Shown here: positions 1 through 8,101 of the stretch, one piece after another | Position numbering within the stretch: position 1 is the first letter of the stretch | Layout of the letters: each line of letters begins with the position of its first letter | Assembly (NCBI GenBank): GCA_964525625.1 | Contig: CAZGKY010000041.1 | Location: 1-16,606 of the forward strand | DNA: 16,606 nucleotides | From: Stramentimicrobium sp964525625 | Lineage (GTDB): Bacteria; Atribacterota; Phoenicimicrobiia; Phoenicimicrobiales; Stramentimicrobiaceae | Direction: 5' to 3' | Made by a program: the position numbers and the translations under genes | Notes under the pieces: generated by a model | Database searches by the model: none | Told to the model about the DNA's origin: nothing | What the model saw: the letters and a program-made list of their open reading frames with translations, nothing else

Positions 1-46
1 TACACCCTATCCTACACTCTTTCCCTACACGACGCTCTTCCGATCT
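1..46. other. Illumina adapter contamination at contig end
   Basis: Bases 14-46 match, base for base, the 33-base Illumina TruSeq/P5 read-1 adapter (it begins ACACTCTTTCCC and ends CTCTTCCGATCT), recognised from memory. Bases 12-13 also fit the adapter. Bases 1-12 look like a second, damaged copy of the same stretch: TACAC recurs at 1-5, 13-17 and 26-30, and TACACCCTATCC differs from the adapter segment TACACTCTTTCC at two positions. Genomic sequence therefore starts at about base 47. On the minus strand the adapter is read in frame from the helicase gene and gives the peptide IGRASCRERV, a familiar signature of adapter carry-over in database proteins. Confidence 0.97.
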
Positions 47-1742
47 GTGCATCGGTATAATAATTTACCTCTACCTTTTTGGCATAAGCTTTATAATCAC
101 TATAATCAAGTTTGGTAATGGTATATTGCTCACCTTCATGGATATAAATAGCACCTTCATAGATAGTAGTGGGTGCACTCTCTCGATCAATTTCTCCGAT
201 CACCTTATACTCACCTTCTTCTACATCAATAATAGCAAAGTTTTCAGTAGAAGCGCTGCGTAAACTAATCTCATCAGCAGGATAGGCCTCACTCATCCAG
301 TGCCATTTATTCTGACTAAAATGAATTATACCTTTATCTTCCAAAAATTGTAGTATATCCTTCAATTCTTCTGAACCAAATTTTTCCTCTGGAATGAATG
401 GTAGTTCAAAGGCAGCACACTTTATATGACTGATTAATATACTCAAATTATTGGGATCAATTACAGCACTTTCGGGTGTCTCCTTAAAAAAGTAATCAGG
501 AGAATTAATAATATACTGATCCAGTGGTACACTAGAAGCTACCAGAACAGCTACTGAAGAACTGCTCCGTCTACCTGCTCTCCCAGCCTGCTGCCAGGTG
601 CTAGCAATGGTACCGGGATAACCGGCAATAAAACAGGCATCTAACTGTCCAATATCTACTCCTAATTCCAGGGCATTGGTGCTAATTACTCCTTTTATTA
701 TTCCTTCTTTGAGTCCCTTTTCAATTTCTCTGCGTAAATTGGGCAGATAACCTCCCCGATAGCCTCTTACTAGATCACGATTTTGACCAATTTTATCCAA
801 ATAATCTTTAAGATAACTGGTCAATATTTCAGTAGTCAGACGGCTACGTGCAAAAACAATGGTTTGAATATTATGATTTAAAAATTTACTTACCAAGCGG
901 GCGGTTTCTTTAATTAGACTTTTGCGGATACCAAGCTGTCTGTTTACCACTGGTGGATTGTAGAATAAAAAATATTTTTCTCCACTGGGTGCACCATTAT
1001 TATTAATAAGAGTAAATCTTTTTTCAGTAATTTTTTCTGCCAATTCCAGGGGGTTAGCAATAGTAGCAGAACAACAGATAAACTGTGGTTGGGAGCCATA
1101 GAATTGACAAATACGCTTTAAGCGGCGTAACACATTGGCCATATGACTGCCAAAAACACCACGATAAATATGTATTTCATCCATCACAATATATCTTAAA
1201 TTTTGAAACAGTCTATGCCATTTGGTATGATGCGGTAATATCCCGGTATGTAGCATATCGGGATTGGTAACTACAATATTACCCTGATTGCGAATAGCAG
1301 AACGGGCTGAAACAGGCGTATCTCCATCATAGGTGAAAGTATTTATGGGCTTATCTAGTGCTTCTACCAAACGGTATAACTCTCCCAGTTGATCTTGAGC
1401 AAGTGCTTTGGTGGGGAAGATATAAATCGCTCTACTTTCCGGCTCTTTAATAATTCTATCCAGAACCGGTAGATTATAACAGAGTGTTTTTCCAGAAGCT
1501 GTAGGGGTAACTACCACAATATTCTTACCTTCCTGAATAGCCTGGAGAGCACTGGCTTGATGAGAATAAAGCTTATTGATCCCTTCTTTTTTTAATTGAT
1601 TAATTAATCCTTGATAAAGCCAATCAGGGAAATCAGCTAAACGAGCATCCTGTGCTGGAATATATTCCAGTGCTGTCAAATAAGGACGAATAGTATAATC
1701 TTGTTCCAATTCCTCAATAATAGCTTTAACATCACAACCCAT
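47..1742 (-). CDS. DEAH-box helicase, YprA/MrfA type, C-terminally truncated
   Basis: Superfamily 2 ATP-dependent nucleic acid helicase. Visible motifs are motif I TPTASGKT (residues 79-86), the DEIH box (188-191), SAT motif III (225-227), a second RecA domain with STNALELGVDIG (354-365) and motif VI QQAGRAGRR (384-392), followed by a winged-helix-like stretch. This layout fits the YprA/Hrq1-like family; B. subtilis MrfA (YprA) is a 3'-5' DNA helicase acting in mitomycin-lesion repair with the exonuclease MrfB. Family members are about 750 residues and end in a zinc-binding DUF1998 region. Only 565 native residues are present here, so that C-terminus is missing. The open frame runs on to a TAG at 12-14, but residue 566 is a hybrid codon and the rest is adapter-encoded. 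The ATG start follows a GGGAG ribosome site about 8 bases away. It lies 149 bases downstream of the calcium ATPase and no MrfB partner is in view. Confidence 0.88.
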
Positions 1743-1798
1743 AGAAACACTCCCTACTGTTAGTCAAAATCATAAGCCTTCCTCTGTCCTAATCTTAT

Positions 1799-1807
1799 AG
1801 TATATCA
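1799..1807 (-). promoter_or_regulatory. Possible extended -10 promoter of the helicase gene
   Basis: On the minus strand, TGATATACT is an extended -10 element (TGn followed by TATACT) about 56 bases upstream of the helicase start codon. No good -35 box is seen 16-18 bases further upstream, where the sequence is T-rich. It would let the helicase be transcribed separately from the marR-ATPase unit. AT-rich DNA gives such matches by chance, so this is tentative. Confidence 0.35.
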
Positions 1808-1891
1808 TATTTAAAACATAAAAAATGTCCTTCCCAAATTTTTCCCTCACTTTTATCTTGTGGAAAAGAAAATAGAAAGGAAGCTCTAAAT

Positions 1892-4624
1892 TCAATAGGT
1901 TAATTTTAATTTTTTTAGTATCTCTACATAAGGTATGGTTGTTAAAGAGATAAAAATAACAAAGAACCATTGAGAAAGGGTAAGTGCAGTAATCTGAAAC
2001 ACCTCTTGTAAAAAAGGTACTACCATTATCACTAACTGTAATAAACCAGAGCCTAAAATAGCCCATACTAAATAAAAATTGCTAAAAAGACCCAATCGGA
2101 ATATGGAAAATCTATCAGAACGGGAATTCAAGGATTGCCCTAACTGAGTAAAGCTTAAGGTAGCAAAAGCCATCGTCTCTCCTACCACTAAGGAATATTG
2201 GCTATAACCATAATAAAAGGCAATTAAAGTTATAATTCCAATAAATATACCTTGAGAGAAAATATTAAATCCCATCTTTCCAGAAAAAATACCTTCTTTA
2301 GGATTTCTGGGAGGTCTTCTCATCACATCCTGCTCAGATGGATCTAATCCTAAGGCCAAAGCAGGAAAACCATCTGTTACCAGATTGACCCAAAGTATTT
2401 GAATAGGCAGTAAGGGACGTGGTAGACCGATCATAATAGCAATAAAAATAGTCAATATCTCTCCTAAATTGCAGGATAATAAATAACGAATAAATTTCCT
2501 AATATTTTGATAGATTTTTCTCCCTTCCTGTACTGCCAAGACAATGGAAGAAAAATTGTCATCAGTCAAGATCATATCTGCCGCTTCTTTGGAAACATCA
2601 GTTCCGGTAATGCCCATAGCCACACCAATATCTGCCTCTTTTAGTGCCGGGGCATCATTAACACCATCTCCGGTCATAGCTACTACCTGATTATTCTTCT
2701 GTAAAGCCCGGACAATTCTCATCTTGTGGCGCGGTGATACCCGGGCAAAGATAGTGGTCTTCATTACCACTTTTTCCAATTCTTCTGGAGACATTTTCTC
2801 TAATTCTGAGCCGGTAAGAATTTGATCTCCTGGTTTATAAATCTCTATCTGCTCGGCAATAGCCCGGGCAGTCAGTGGATAATCTCCAGTTATCATAACT
2901 GGACGAATTCCTGCTTTACGACAGGTCTTAACCGCCTCTAAAGCCTCTTTCCGAGGGGGATCGATCATAGCTACTAAACCTAATAAGATTAAACTACTTT
3001 CAATTTTATCTACCTCTATTTTTTTATTTTTTAGTAGATATTCCTTCTCTGGAGCAGCTATTTCTCGATAAGCTACTGCTAATACCCGCAGCGAACCTGA
3101 AGCTAATTTTTTATTCTGTTCCGCGATTTTTTCCTTTAAAGAATTCGATAAAGGTAATATTTTACTATTGCCTCTGACACTGTGGCAACATTCCACAATC
3201 TGATCAGGAGCCCCTTTCACAAATAGTATCACCTGGCCTTCCGGTGTCTGATGCACAGTAGACATTCTTTTTCGCTCTGAATCAAAAGGGATTTCCCTTA
3301 AACGAGGATATTCCTGCTCTAAATCCTCCTTCTTATAACCAGCCTTTGCCGCAAGTACCACTAAGGCACCCTCAGTTGGGTCACCAACAATCTCCCACTG
3401 ATTATTACCTTCATTCTGTTTTAAGTAAGAATTATTACAAAGAGCCCCAGCCTTCAACAAAAGGGATAGTGACTGGTCTGTATTAGGTTGAATAGATTGA
3501 TTCTCATGATGGAATTCTCCCATAGGTTGATAGCCCACACCATCTACCTCTATTTCTCGATCAATTAACACCAGTTTGCGCACCGTCATCTGGTTTTGGG
3601 TTAATGTGCCAGTCTTATCAGAACAGATTACTGTAGTAGCACCCAGAGTCTCCACTGCAGTAAGACGCCTGATGATGGCATTTTTCTTTACCATCTGCTG
3701 CACACCTAAAGCCAGCACAATAGTAACCACTGCCGGTAATCCTTCCGGTACGGCTGCCACAGCCAGGGCAATACCGGTGAGAAACATATCGAAAAAAGGA
3801 ATTCCACGCAAACAGCCCAGTAAAACAACAATTGCTATCACAAAAAGAATAATTACTCCCAGATTTTTACCTACCTGGTTTAACTTTTTTTGCAGAGGGG
3901 TTAATTCTTTTTTCTGTTCCTGCAGCATACCGGTAATCTGCCCTATTTCCGTATCCATTCCCGTTGCCACTACTACACCTTTACCACGTCCACCTATTAC
4001 CGAAGTTCCCATATAAGCCATATTCAGGCAATCGCCCAAAGCCACTTCTTCTTGACTGACAATCTCTTGATTAGTCTTCTCTACGGGTTCCGATTCCCCG
4101 GTCAATACTGCTTCTTGAATACAAAGATCAGTTACCTCCACCAAACGCAAGTCAGCCGGAATTCGATCACCTGCTTCTAATAATACTACATCACCTGGAA
4201 CCAACTGAGTAGATTCTATTTTCTTGCGCTTTCCATCTCTTATAACTAAGGCTTCAGGAACAGTAATTCTTTTTAAGGCATCCAGTGATTTCTCTGCTCG
4301 ATACTCCTGTAACACACTCAAGATAGCATTTAAAATTACTATAATGCTAATAACAATGGCATCAGTTATCTCTCCCATTAGCACTGCTATAGCTGCCGAA
4401 ATTAATAAAATAATAATCAAGACATCTTTAAACTGGTCTAACAACATGTGCCAGACAGTTCTCTTTTTACCTTCTTTTAATTGGTTTGGTCCAAACCTTT
4501 CCAGACGTAGATTAGCTTCAGAAGAAGTTAGCCCCATACTTAAAGAAGTAGTTAACTTCTTCTCCACTTCCGGTACTGTTTGTAAATAAAATTTACTATC
4601 TTGACGATCTTTTTTTTCATTCAT
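1892..4624 (-). CDS. P2A-type calcium-transporting P-type ATPase
   Basis: Membrane ATP-driven cation pump that most likely exports Ca2+ from the cytoplasm; 910 residues, normal for bacterial SERCA/PMCA-like pumps. Visible parts are the actuator loop TGES (175-178), the phosphorylation motif DKTGTLT with Asp336, and the hinge TGDGVNDAP starting at residue 651. TM4 has PEGLP with Glu294. TM5 has NLGE with Glu722, and TM6 has WVNLVTDG with Asn747, Thr750 and Asp751. These match the calcium ligands of SERCA1 (E309, E771, N796, T799, D800). The position equivalent to SERCA Glu908 in TM8 is Gln827, which resembles plasma-membrane-type pumps and may mean one Ca2+ per cycle (inference). The gene lies 28 bases after marR and is probably cotranscribed with it. 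GAGGAG (4637-4642) is 12 bases from this ATG, rather far for a start site. Mn2+ or Na+ as substrate cannot be excluded. Confidence 0.93.
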   Translation of the reverse strand: MNEKKDRQDSKFYLQTVPEVEKKLTTSLSMGLTSSEANLRLERFGPNQLKEGKKRTVWHMLLDQFKDVLIIILLISAAIAVLMGEITDAIVISIIVILNAILSVLQEYRAEKSLDALKRITVPEALVIRDGKRKKIESTQLVPGDVVLLEAGDRIPADLRLVEVTDLCIQEAVLTGESEPVEKTNQEIVSQEEVALGDCLNMAYMGTSVIGGRGKGVVVATGMDTEIGQITGMLQEQKKELTPLQKKLNQVGKNLGVIILFVIAIVVLLGCLRGIPFFDMFLTGIALAVAAVPEGLPAVVTIVLALGVQQMVKKNAIIRRLTAVETLGATTVICSDKTGTLTQNQMTVRKLVLIDREIEVDGVGYQPMGEFHHENQSIQPNTDQSLSLLLKAGALCNNSYLKQNEGNNQWEIVGDPTEGALVVLAAKAGYKKEDLEQEYPRLREIPFDSERKRMSTVHQTPEGQVILFVKGAPDQIVECCHSVRGNSKILPLSNSLKEKIAEQNKKLASGSLRVLAVAYREIAAPEKEYLLKNKKIEVDKIESSLILLGLVAMIDPPRKEALEAVKTCRKAGIRPVMITGDYPLTARAIAEQIEIYKPGDQILTGSELEKMSPEELEKVVMKTTIFARVSPRHKMRIVRALQKNNQVVAMTGDGVNDAPALKEADIGVAMGITGTDVSKEAADMILTDDNFSSIVLAVQEGRKIYQNIRKFIRYLLSCNLGEILTIFIAIMIGLPRPLLPIQILWVNLVTDGFPALALGLDPSEQDVMRRPPRNPKEGIFSGKMGFNIFSQGIFIGIITLIAFYYGYSQYSLVVGETMAFATLSFTQLGQSLNSRSDRFSIFRLGLFSNFYLVWAILGSGLLQLVIMVVPFLQEVFQITALTLSQWFFVIFISLTTIPYVEILKKLKLTY

Positions 4625-4631
4625 TTTCCAT
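4617..4631 (-). other. Possible four-codon leader ORF overlapping the ATPase start
   Basis: The strong GAGGAG ribosome site at 4637-4642 sits 5 bases before an ATG at 4629-4631, which opens ATG-GAA-AAT-GAA-TGA in a different frame. The ATPase ATG at 4622-4624 lies inside this tiny frame, 12 bases from the same ribosome site. Ribosomes may start at the first ATG and re-initiate. Equally, the arrangement may be accidental and the ATPase may simply use a long spacing. Confidence 0.25.
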
Positions 4632-4652
4632 TGATACTCCTCTATTCTTTGG

Positions 4653-5132
4653 TCAGCTTCCTTCCAAATGGTTTTTGAGCTGAGTAATATTCTCTTTTAT
4701 TTCCTGCAGATTTTGAGCAAATGCTTTACCATGATCAGGTAGAGAAGATAAAAAATGAATATATAATTCTGTAAAATGAAAGTGATGTCTAAGGTAAAAA
4801 TTTTTTCCTTCATCAGAGAGGGTTACCAGTACTTTCCTTCGATCTTGCTGAGCACGATATCTTTGCAGAAAACCACGTCTTATCAAGCGATCCACGATAC
4901 TGGTCATAGTAGTTGGAGAAACATGGATTATTTTTGAAAGTCTGCTCATAGAAGCAAACGATTCTTTTCCTAAATATTCAATAATAAAATGTTCGGTAAT
5001 ATTCAAAGAGATATTCTTATTGTCACCACTACTACATCGGGAAACATGTGCCCATAATATTTCGGTTAACCTGAGAAAAAGGTCCTCAATTTCTAAGATA
5101 ATATTCTGCCTTTCTTTAACTTCCCTGGTCAT
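4653..5132 (-). CDS. MarR-family transcriptional regulator
   Basis: Dimeric winged-helix DNA-binding repressor or activator of 159 residues, typical for MarR. The central helix-turn-helix runs from about residue 59 to 86 (LSKIIHVSPTTMTSIVDRL), and the wing follows with the family-typical DRR at 97-99 and VTLSDEG. Helices before residue 40 and after 110 would form the dimer interface. A single cysteine (Cys33) lies in the N-terminal helix region; whether it senses oxidants is unknown. The ATG follows AGGA with 6 bases between. It is the first gene of a likely two-gene unit with the calcium ATPase. A sigma-A-like promoter and a palindrome stand immediately upstream, so autoregulation and control of the pump are the natural inference. 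The ligand is not predictable from sequence. Confidence 0.92.
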   Translation of the reverse strand: MTREVKERQNIILEIEDLFLRLTEILWAHVSRCSSGDNKNISLNITEHFIIEYLGKESFASMSRLSKIIHVSPTTMTSIVDRLIRRGFLQRYRAQQDRRKVLVTLSDEGKNFYLRHHFHFTELYIHFLSSLPDHGKAFAQNLQEIKENITQLKNHLEGS

Positions 5133-5168
5133 TTTCTATCCTAATAATCTTAATAGATAATCTTATCA

Positions 5169-5181
5169 TACGAATATCGTA
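5169..5181 (-). promoter_or_regulatory. Candidate MarR operator palindrome
   Basis: TACGAATATCGTA has 5-base inverted arms (TACGA/TCGTA) around a 3-base centre. It lies just downstream of the proposed -10 box, close to the expected transcription start, about 36 bases before the marR start codon. A further TACGAA half-site at 5195-5200 overlaps the spacer and -10 box, 26 bases away. Protein bound here would block the promoter, as is common for autoregulated MarR genes. The assignment rests on symmetry and position only. Confidence 0.5.
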
Positions 5182-5190
5182 ACTTTTATT

Positions 5191-5219
5191 ATAATACGAA
5201 CCAAATGTAGGAAAGTCAA
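5191..5219 (-). promoter_or_regulatory. Sigma-A-like promoter of marR-ATPase unit
   Basis: Read on the minus strand, a -35 box TTGACT (5214-5219) and a -10 box TATTAT (5191-5196) are separated by exactly 17 bases. An alternative TATAAT overlaps it three bases further down, with 20-base spacing. The transcript would start near 5184 and give a leader of about 50 bases before the marR ATG. Confidence 0.6.
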
Positions 5220-5431
5220 ATGAAAAATTAAGTATAAATACTAAGACATACATAACAGAAGAATTCTTTCTTCGATAAACACATAACATAAATATAAATG
5301 GTGGTTAATACTTATTAATTCCTGTATCACGTTTAGAAAATGAAAAAATCTTTTGGTAAAATTATTTTCTAAAAACTTTTCTTGAAGATATATATCCTAA
5401 GCAACTGGTAACAATAAATTTTCTTTGCCTT
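5220..5431. other. AT-rich gap between argH and the marR promoter
   Basis: Together with the marR promoter and leader this makes a 299-base stretch without a gene. No ORF with a ribosome site, no tRNA and no GC-rich hairpin with a T-tract was found, so the end of the arginine transcript is not visible. Small symmetries are present: TTAATACTTATTAA (5305-5318), GAAGAA/TTCTTC arms at 5258-5273, and the inverted repeat listed separately. In DNA this AT-rich, short palindromes are expected by chance. Confidence 0.5.
5332..5373. repeat. 10-bp inverted repeat downstream of argH
   Basis: TTTAGAAAAT (5332-5341) and ATTTTCTAAA (5364-5373) are perfect inverted arms around a 22-base loop, about 60 bases after the argH stop codon. 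The stem would contain only one G-C pair, and on the minus strand it is not followed by a run of T. It may stabilise the 3' end of the arginine transcript or be chance. Confidence 0.35.
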
Positions 5432-6808
5432 TCAGGATCTAAACCGTTTTTTCTCTTCTTCGATAACTTCTCTAACCCTTGATAAAGAGGTTCCTCCAGC
5501 TGATATCTTGGCATTTACCACTGCCTCAGGCTTGAGTAATGGAAAAACATCCTGCTGAAAATTACTGTGAAATCGCTGTAATTCCTCTAAAGTAAGTTGT
5601 TCTAAATTCTTTTTTTTGTCCAGACAGTACAATACTATCTTACCGACTACTTCATGTGCTGTTCGAAAAGATATACCTTTACGCGCTAAATAATCAGCAA
5701 GTTCAGTAGCACTGGAAAAATCCCCTTCCAGACTTCTCCTCATATTATCTGCCTTAACCTGCCAGGTCTCAATCATACCATCCATAAGGGCAAGGGAATC
5801 TTTTAGGACCTCTACAGTATCAAAGAGAGGCTCTTTGTCTTCCTGTAAATCATGATTATAGGCTAGAGGTAAAGCCTTCAATGTAGTAAGCAAAGATAGT
5901 AAATGGCCATAAATTCTGCCCGTTTTCCCTCTAATTAATTCGGCAGCATCAGGATTTTTTTTCTGAGGCATAATACTGCTACCGGTACAAAAAGATTCAT
6001 CCAGTTCGATGAAGTTAAATTCTTGGGAAGACCACAAGATTAATTCCTCGCTCAAACTACTAAGATGTAACATAATCAATGATGCATCGGAGAGAAATTC
6101 GACTATAAAATCTCGGTCACTTACAGCATCCAAGCTATTTTGGGAAATTTGACTGAACTTTAACTCTCCTGCCACAAAATTTCTATCAATAGGATAGGAT
6201 GTTCCAGCCAGAGCAGCAGAGCCTAAAGGCAATATATCTACTCTAGCATATAAATCCTGTAGTCTTTGTTCATCTCTCTTAAATTTGAAATAATAAGCCA
6301 ATAAATGATGTGAAAAGAGTACTGGTTGGGCATGTTGGAGATGAGTATAACCAGGCATTATTACTCCTAAATAATTATGAGCAGTGTTTAAAATAGTTTC
6401 TTGTAAATCTTTTAATAACTTCTGGATATGGGAAAGTTCTTCTTTTAAATACATTCTCTCATCAAGAACAACCTGATCATTACGACTGCGGGCGGTATGA
6501 AGTTTCCCGGCAATTTCTCCTATCTTTTCCTTTAGCCGATCTTCTACCCAGGTATGAATATCCTCAACCTTATCATCAATCTGTAATGTTCCCTGCTCTA
6601 TTTCCTGAAGAATTTCTTTTAATCCCTGCACAATTTTCTGGGATTCTTCTTTCTTTATTATTCTGCACTTTCCTAACATCCGGGCATGAGTTATACTGCC
6701 AGTAATATCATATTTGACCAGTTTTTTATCAAAAGAAAGGGAAGAAATAAATCTTTGCATTGCCTTATTAGTATCCTTTTTAAATCTACCGCCCCACATC
6801 TTTTTCAT
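5432..6808 (-). CDS. argH: Argininosuccinate lyase
   Basis: Cytoplasmic tetramer that cleaves argininosuccinate to arginine and fumarate, the last step of arginine synthesis; 458 residues, the usual length. It opens with the typical MWGGRF (residues 4-9), carries HTARSRNDQV in the first conserved region and PGYTHLQHAQPV in the second. The fumarase/aspartase-superfamily signature GSSIMPQKKNP starts at about residue 276, with the conserved serines Ser277 and Ser278; this loop supplies the catalytic serine. GAGGT lies about 7 bases before the ATG. It is 15 bases downstream of argG, so the two are surely cotranscribed, and it is the last gene of the arginine cluster. It ends next to the 299-base gap before marR. 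Confidence 0.97.
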   Translation of the reverse strand: MKKMWGGRFKKDTNKAMQRFISSLSFDKKLVKYDITGSITHARMLGKCRIIKKEESQKIVQGLKEILQEIEQGTLQIDDKVEDIHTWVEDRLKEKIGEIAGKLHTARSRNDQVVLDERMYLKEELSHIQKLLKDLQETILNTAHNYLGVIMPGYTHLQHAQPVLFSHHLLAYYFKFKRDEQRLQDLYARVDILPLGSAALAGTSYPIDRNFVAGELKFSQISQNSLDAVSDRDFIVEFLSDASLIMLHLSSLSEELILWSSQEFNFIELDESFCTGSSIMPQKKNPDAAELIRGKTGRIYGHLLSLLTTLKALPLAYNHDLQEDKEPLFDTVEVLKDSLALMDGMIETWQVKADNMRRSLEGDFSSATELADYLARKGISFRTAHEVVGKIVLYCLDKKKNLEQLTLEELQRFHSNFQQDVFPLLKPEAVVNAKISAGGTSLSRVREVIEEEKKRFRS

Positions 6809-6823
6809 ATCTTACCTCTTTTT

Positions 6824-8029
6824 TTACTTATTTTTTCTGCTCACTGAGGCATAAACCTTACTTGGTAATCCCCATAACTGAATAAACCCTTTAGCAAAAT
6901 CCTGATTAAAGGTATCCCCTTTATCATAGGTCGCCAGGTTAAAATCATAAAGAGAATTAACCGATTTTCTTCCTACTACTTGGCATTGTCCTTTCATCAG
7001 TTTAATCCTGATGGTGCCTGTTACTTTGTCTTTGATTACCCCAATAAAACCATCTAAAGCCTCTTTTAAAGGTGAATACCATAATCCATTATAAGTTAAT
7101 TCAGCATATTTTTGAGATATAATCTGTTTAAAATGGAACAAATCTCTTGGTAAAACCATACTTTCTAAGCTTTTATAAGCTGCTAATAAAATAATGGCAG
7201 CGGGACATTCATATATTTCTCTAGATTTGATCCCGACCAGTCTGTTTTCTACCATATCAACCCTACCCACTCCATTTTCTCCTCCTATGTTATTTATTTC
7301 GGAGATGAGTTCCACAAGTGGCTTTTCCTGTCCATCAATTCGTAGAGGAACACCCTTTTCCCAATATATTTCTAGATAGGTCGGTTTATTAGGAGCATTC
7401 TCTGGTTTTACTGTCCATTCATAGACTTCCTCTGGTGGCTCTACCCAAGGGTCTTCCAGTATACCACATTCACAAGACCTGCCCCAGAGATTCTGGTCAA
7501 TACTGTAAGGATTAGCAATATCAACTGGGATAGGAATATCATAGCGCTGAGCATATTGGATTTCCTCTTCCCTGGTAAACCCCCATTCTCGAGCTGGTGC
7601 AATTACCTCCAGGTCCGGATTTAATGCCGCAGTAGAAACTTCAAATCTAACCTGGTCATTACCCTTACCGGTACAGCCATGGGCTATGGCTTGTGCCTGC
7701 TCTTTTTCTGCAAAATCCACTAAAATTTTTGCTATAAGGGGACGTGAATAAGCTGTAGCTAAAGGATAGTGTTCTTCATAAACGGCACCAGCCTGCAACC
7801 CTGACAAAACATAATGGAAAGCAAATTCCTCTTTCGCATCTATGATATAAGATTTGCTAGCTCCAATTCTCAATGCCTTCTCTTTTACAAACTTCAGGTC
7901 ACTTTCCTGACCCACATCAACAGTCACCGCAATAACTTCATCACAATAATTTTCTTTTAACCATCTAATGGCTATTGAGGTATCTAAACCCCCTGAATAA
8001 GCCAGTACCACCTTATTATATTTGGTCAT
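6824..8029 (-). CDS. argG: Argininosuccinate synthase
   Basis: Joins citrulline and aspartate using ATP to give argininosuccinate; 401 residues, standard for the short bacterial form. The N-type ATP-pyrophosphatase loop AYSGGLDTS is at residues 10-18. Further family blocks are HGCTGKGNDQVRFE, IAPAREW, the NLWGRS region with SCECGILEDPW, and the C-terminal YDKGDTFNQDFAKGFIQLWGLP. Start choice is firm: an AGGAGG site lies 5-6 bases before the ATG. It follows argD by 72 bases and precedes argH by 15. Its substrate citrulline requires ornithine carbamoyltransferase, which is not in this window. Confidence 0.97.
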   Translation of the reverse strand: MTKYNKVVLAYSGGLDTSIAIRWLKENYCDEVIAVTVDVGQESDLKFVKEKALRIGASKSYIIDAKEEFAFHYVLSGLQAGAVYEEHYPLATAYSRPLIAKILVDFAEKEQAQAIAHGCTGKGNDQVRFEVSTAALNPDLEVIAPAREWGFTREEEIQYAQRYDIPIPVDIANPYSIDQNLWGRSCECGILEDPWVEPPEEVYEWTVKPENAPNKPTYLEIYWEKGVPLRIDGQEKPLVELISEINNIGGENGVGRVDMVENRLVGIKSREIYECPAAIILLAAYKSLESMVLPRDLFHFKQIISQKYAELTYNGLWYSPLKEALDGFIGVIKDKVTGTIRIKLMKGQCQVVGRKSVNSLYDFNLATYDKGDTFNQDFAKGFIQLWGLPSKVYASVSRKNK

Positions 8030-8101
8030 AATTTCCTCCTGTTCTAATTAAATAATCTTATTACCTTACCTTAATTAATTGTTTAACTAATTTCTTATCT
8101 A

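Noticed and set aside
1743..1891. Terminator between the ATPase and helicase genes
   Set aside because: Only distant short complementary stretches (TTCC with GGAA) were found, with a loop of about 50 bases. A T run follows but no compact stem.
1770..2066. Minus-strand frame of 98 codons overlapping the ATPase C-terminus
   Set aside because: It lies in another frame of the conserved TM8-TM10 region and its translation is not protein-like.
3576..4589. Plus-strand open frames of 146 and 121 codons opposite the calcium ATPase
   Set aside because: They are antisense to well-conserved ATPase domains, have low-complexity translations, and resemble no protein family I know.
8073..8092. 8-bp AT-only hairpin between argD and argG as a terminator
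   Set aside because: The stem has no G-C pair and includes one G-U pair, no T-tract follows, and argG continues the pathway directly downstream.
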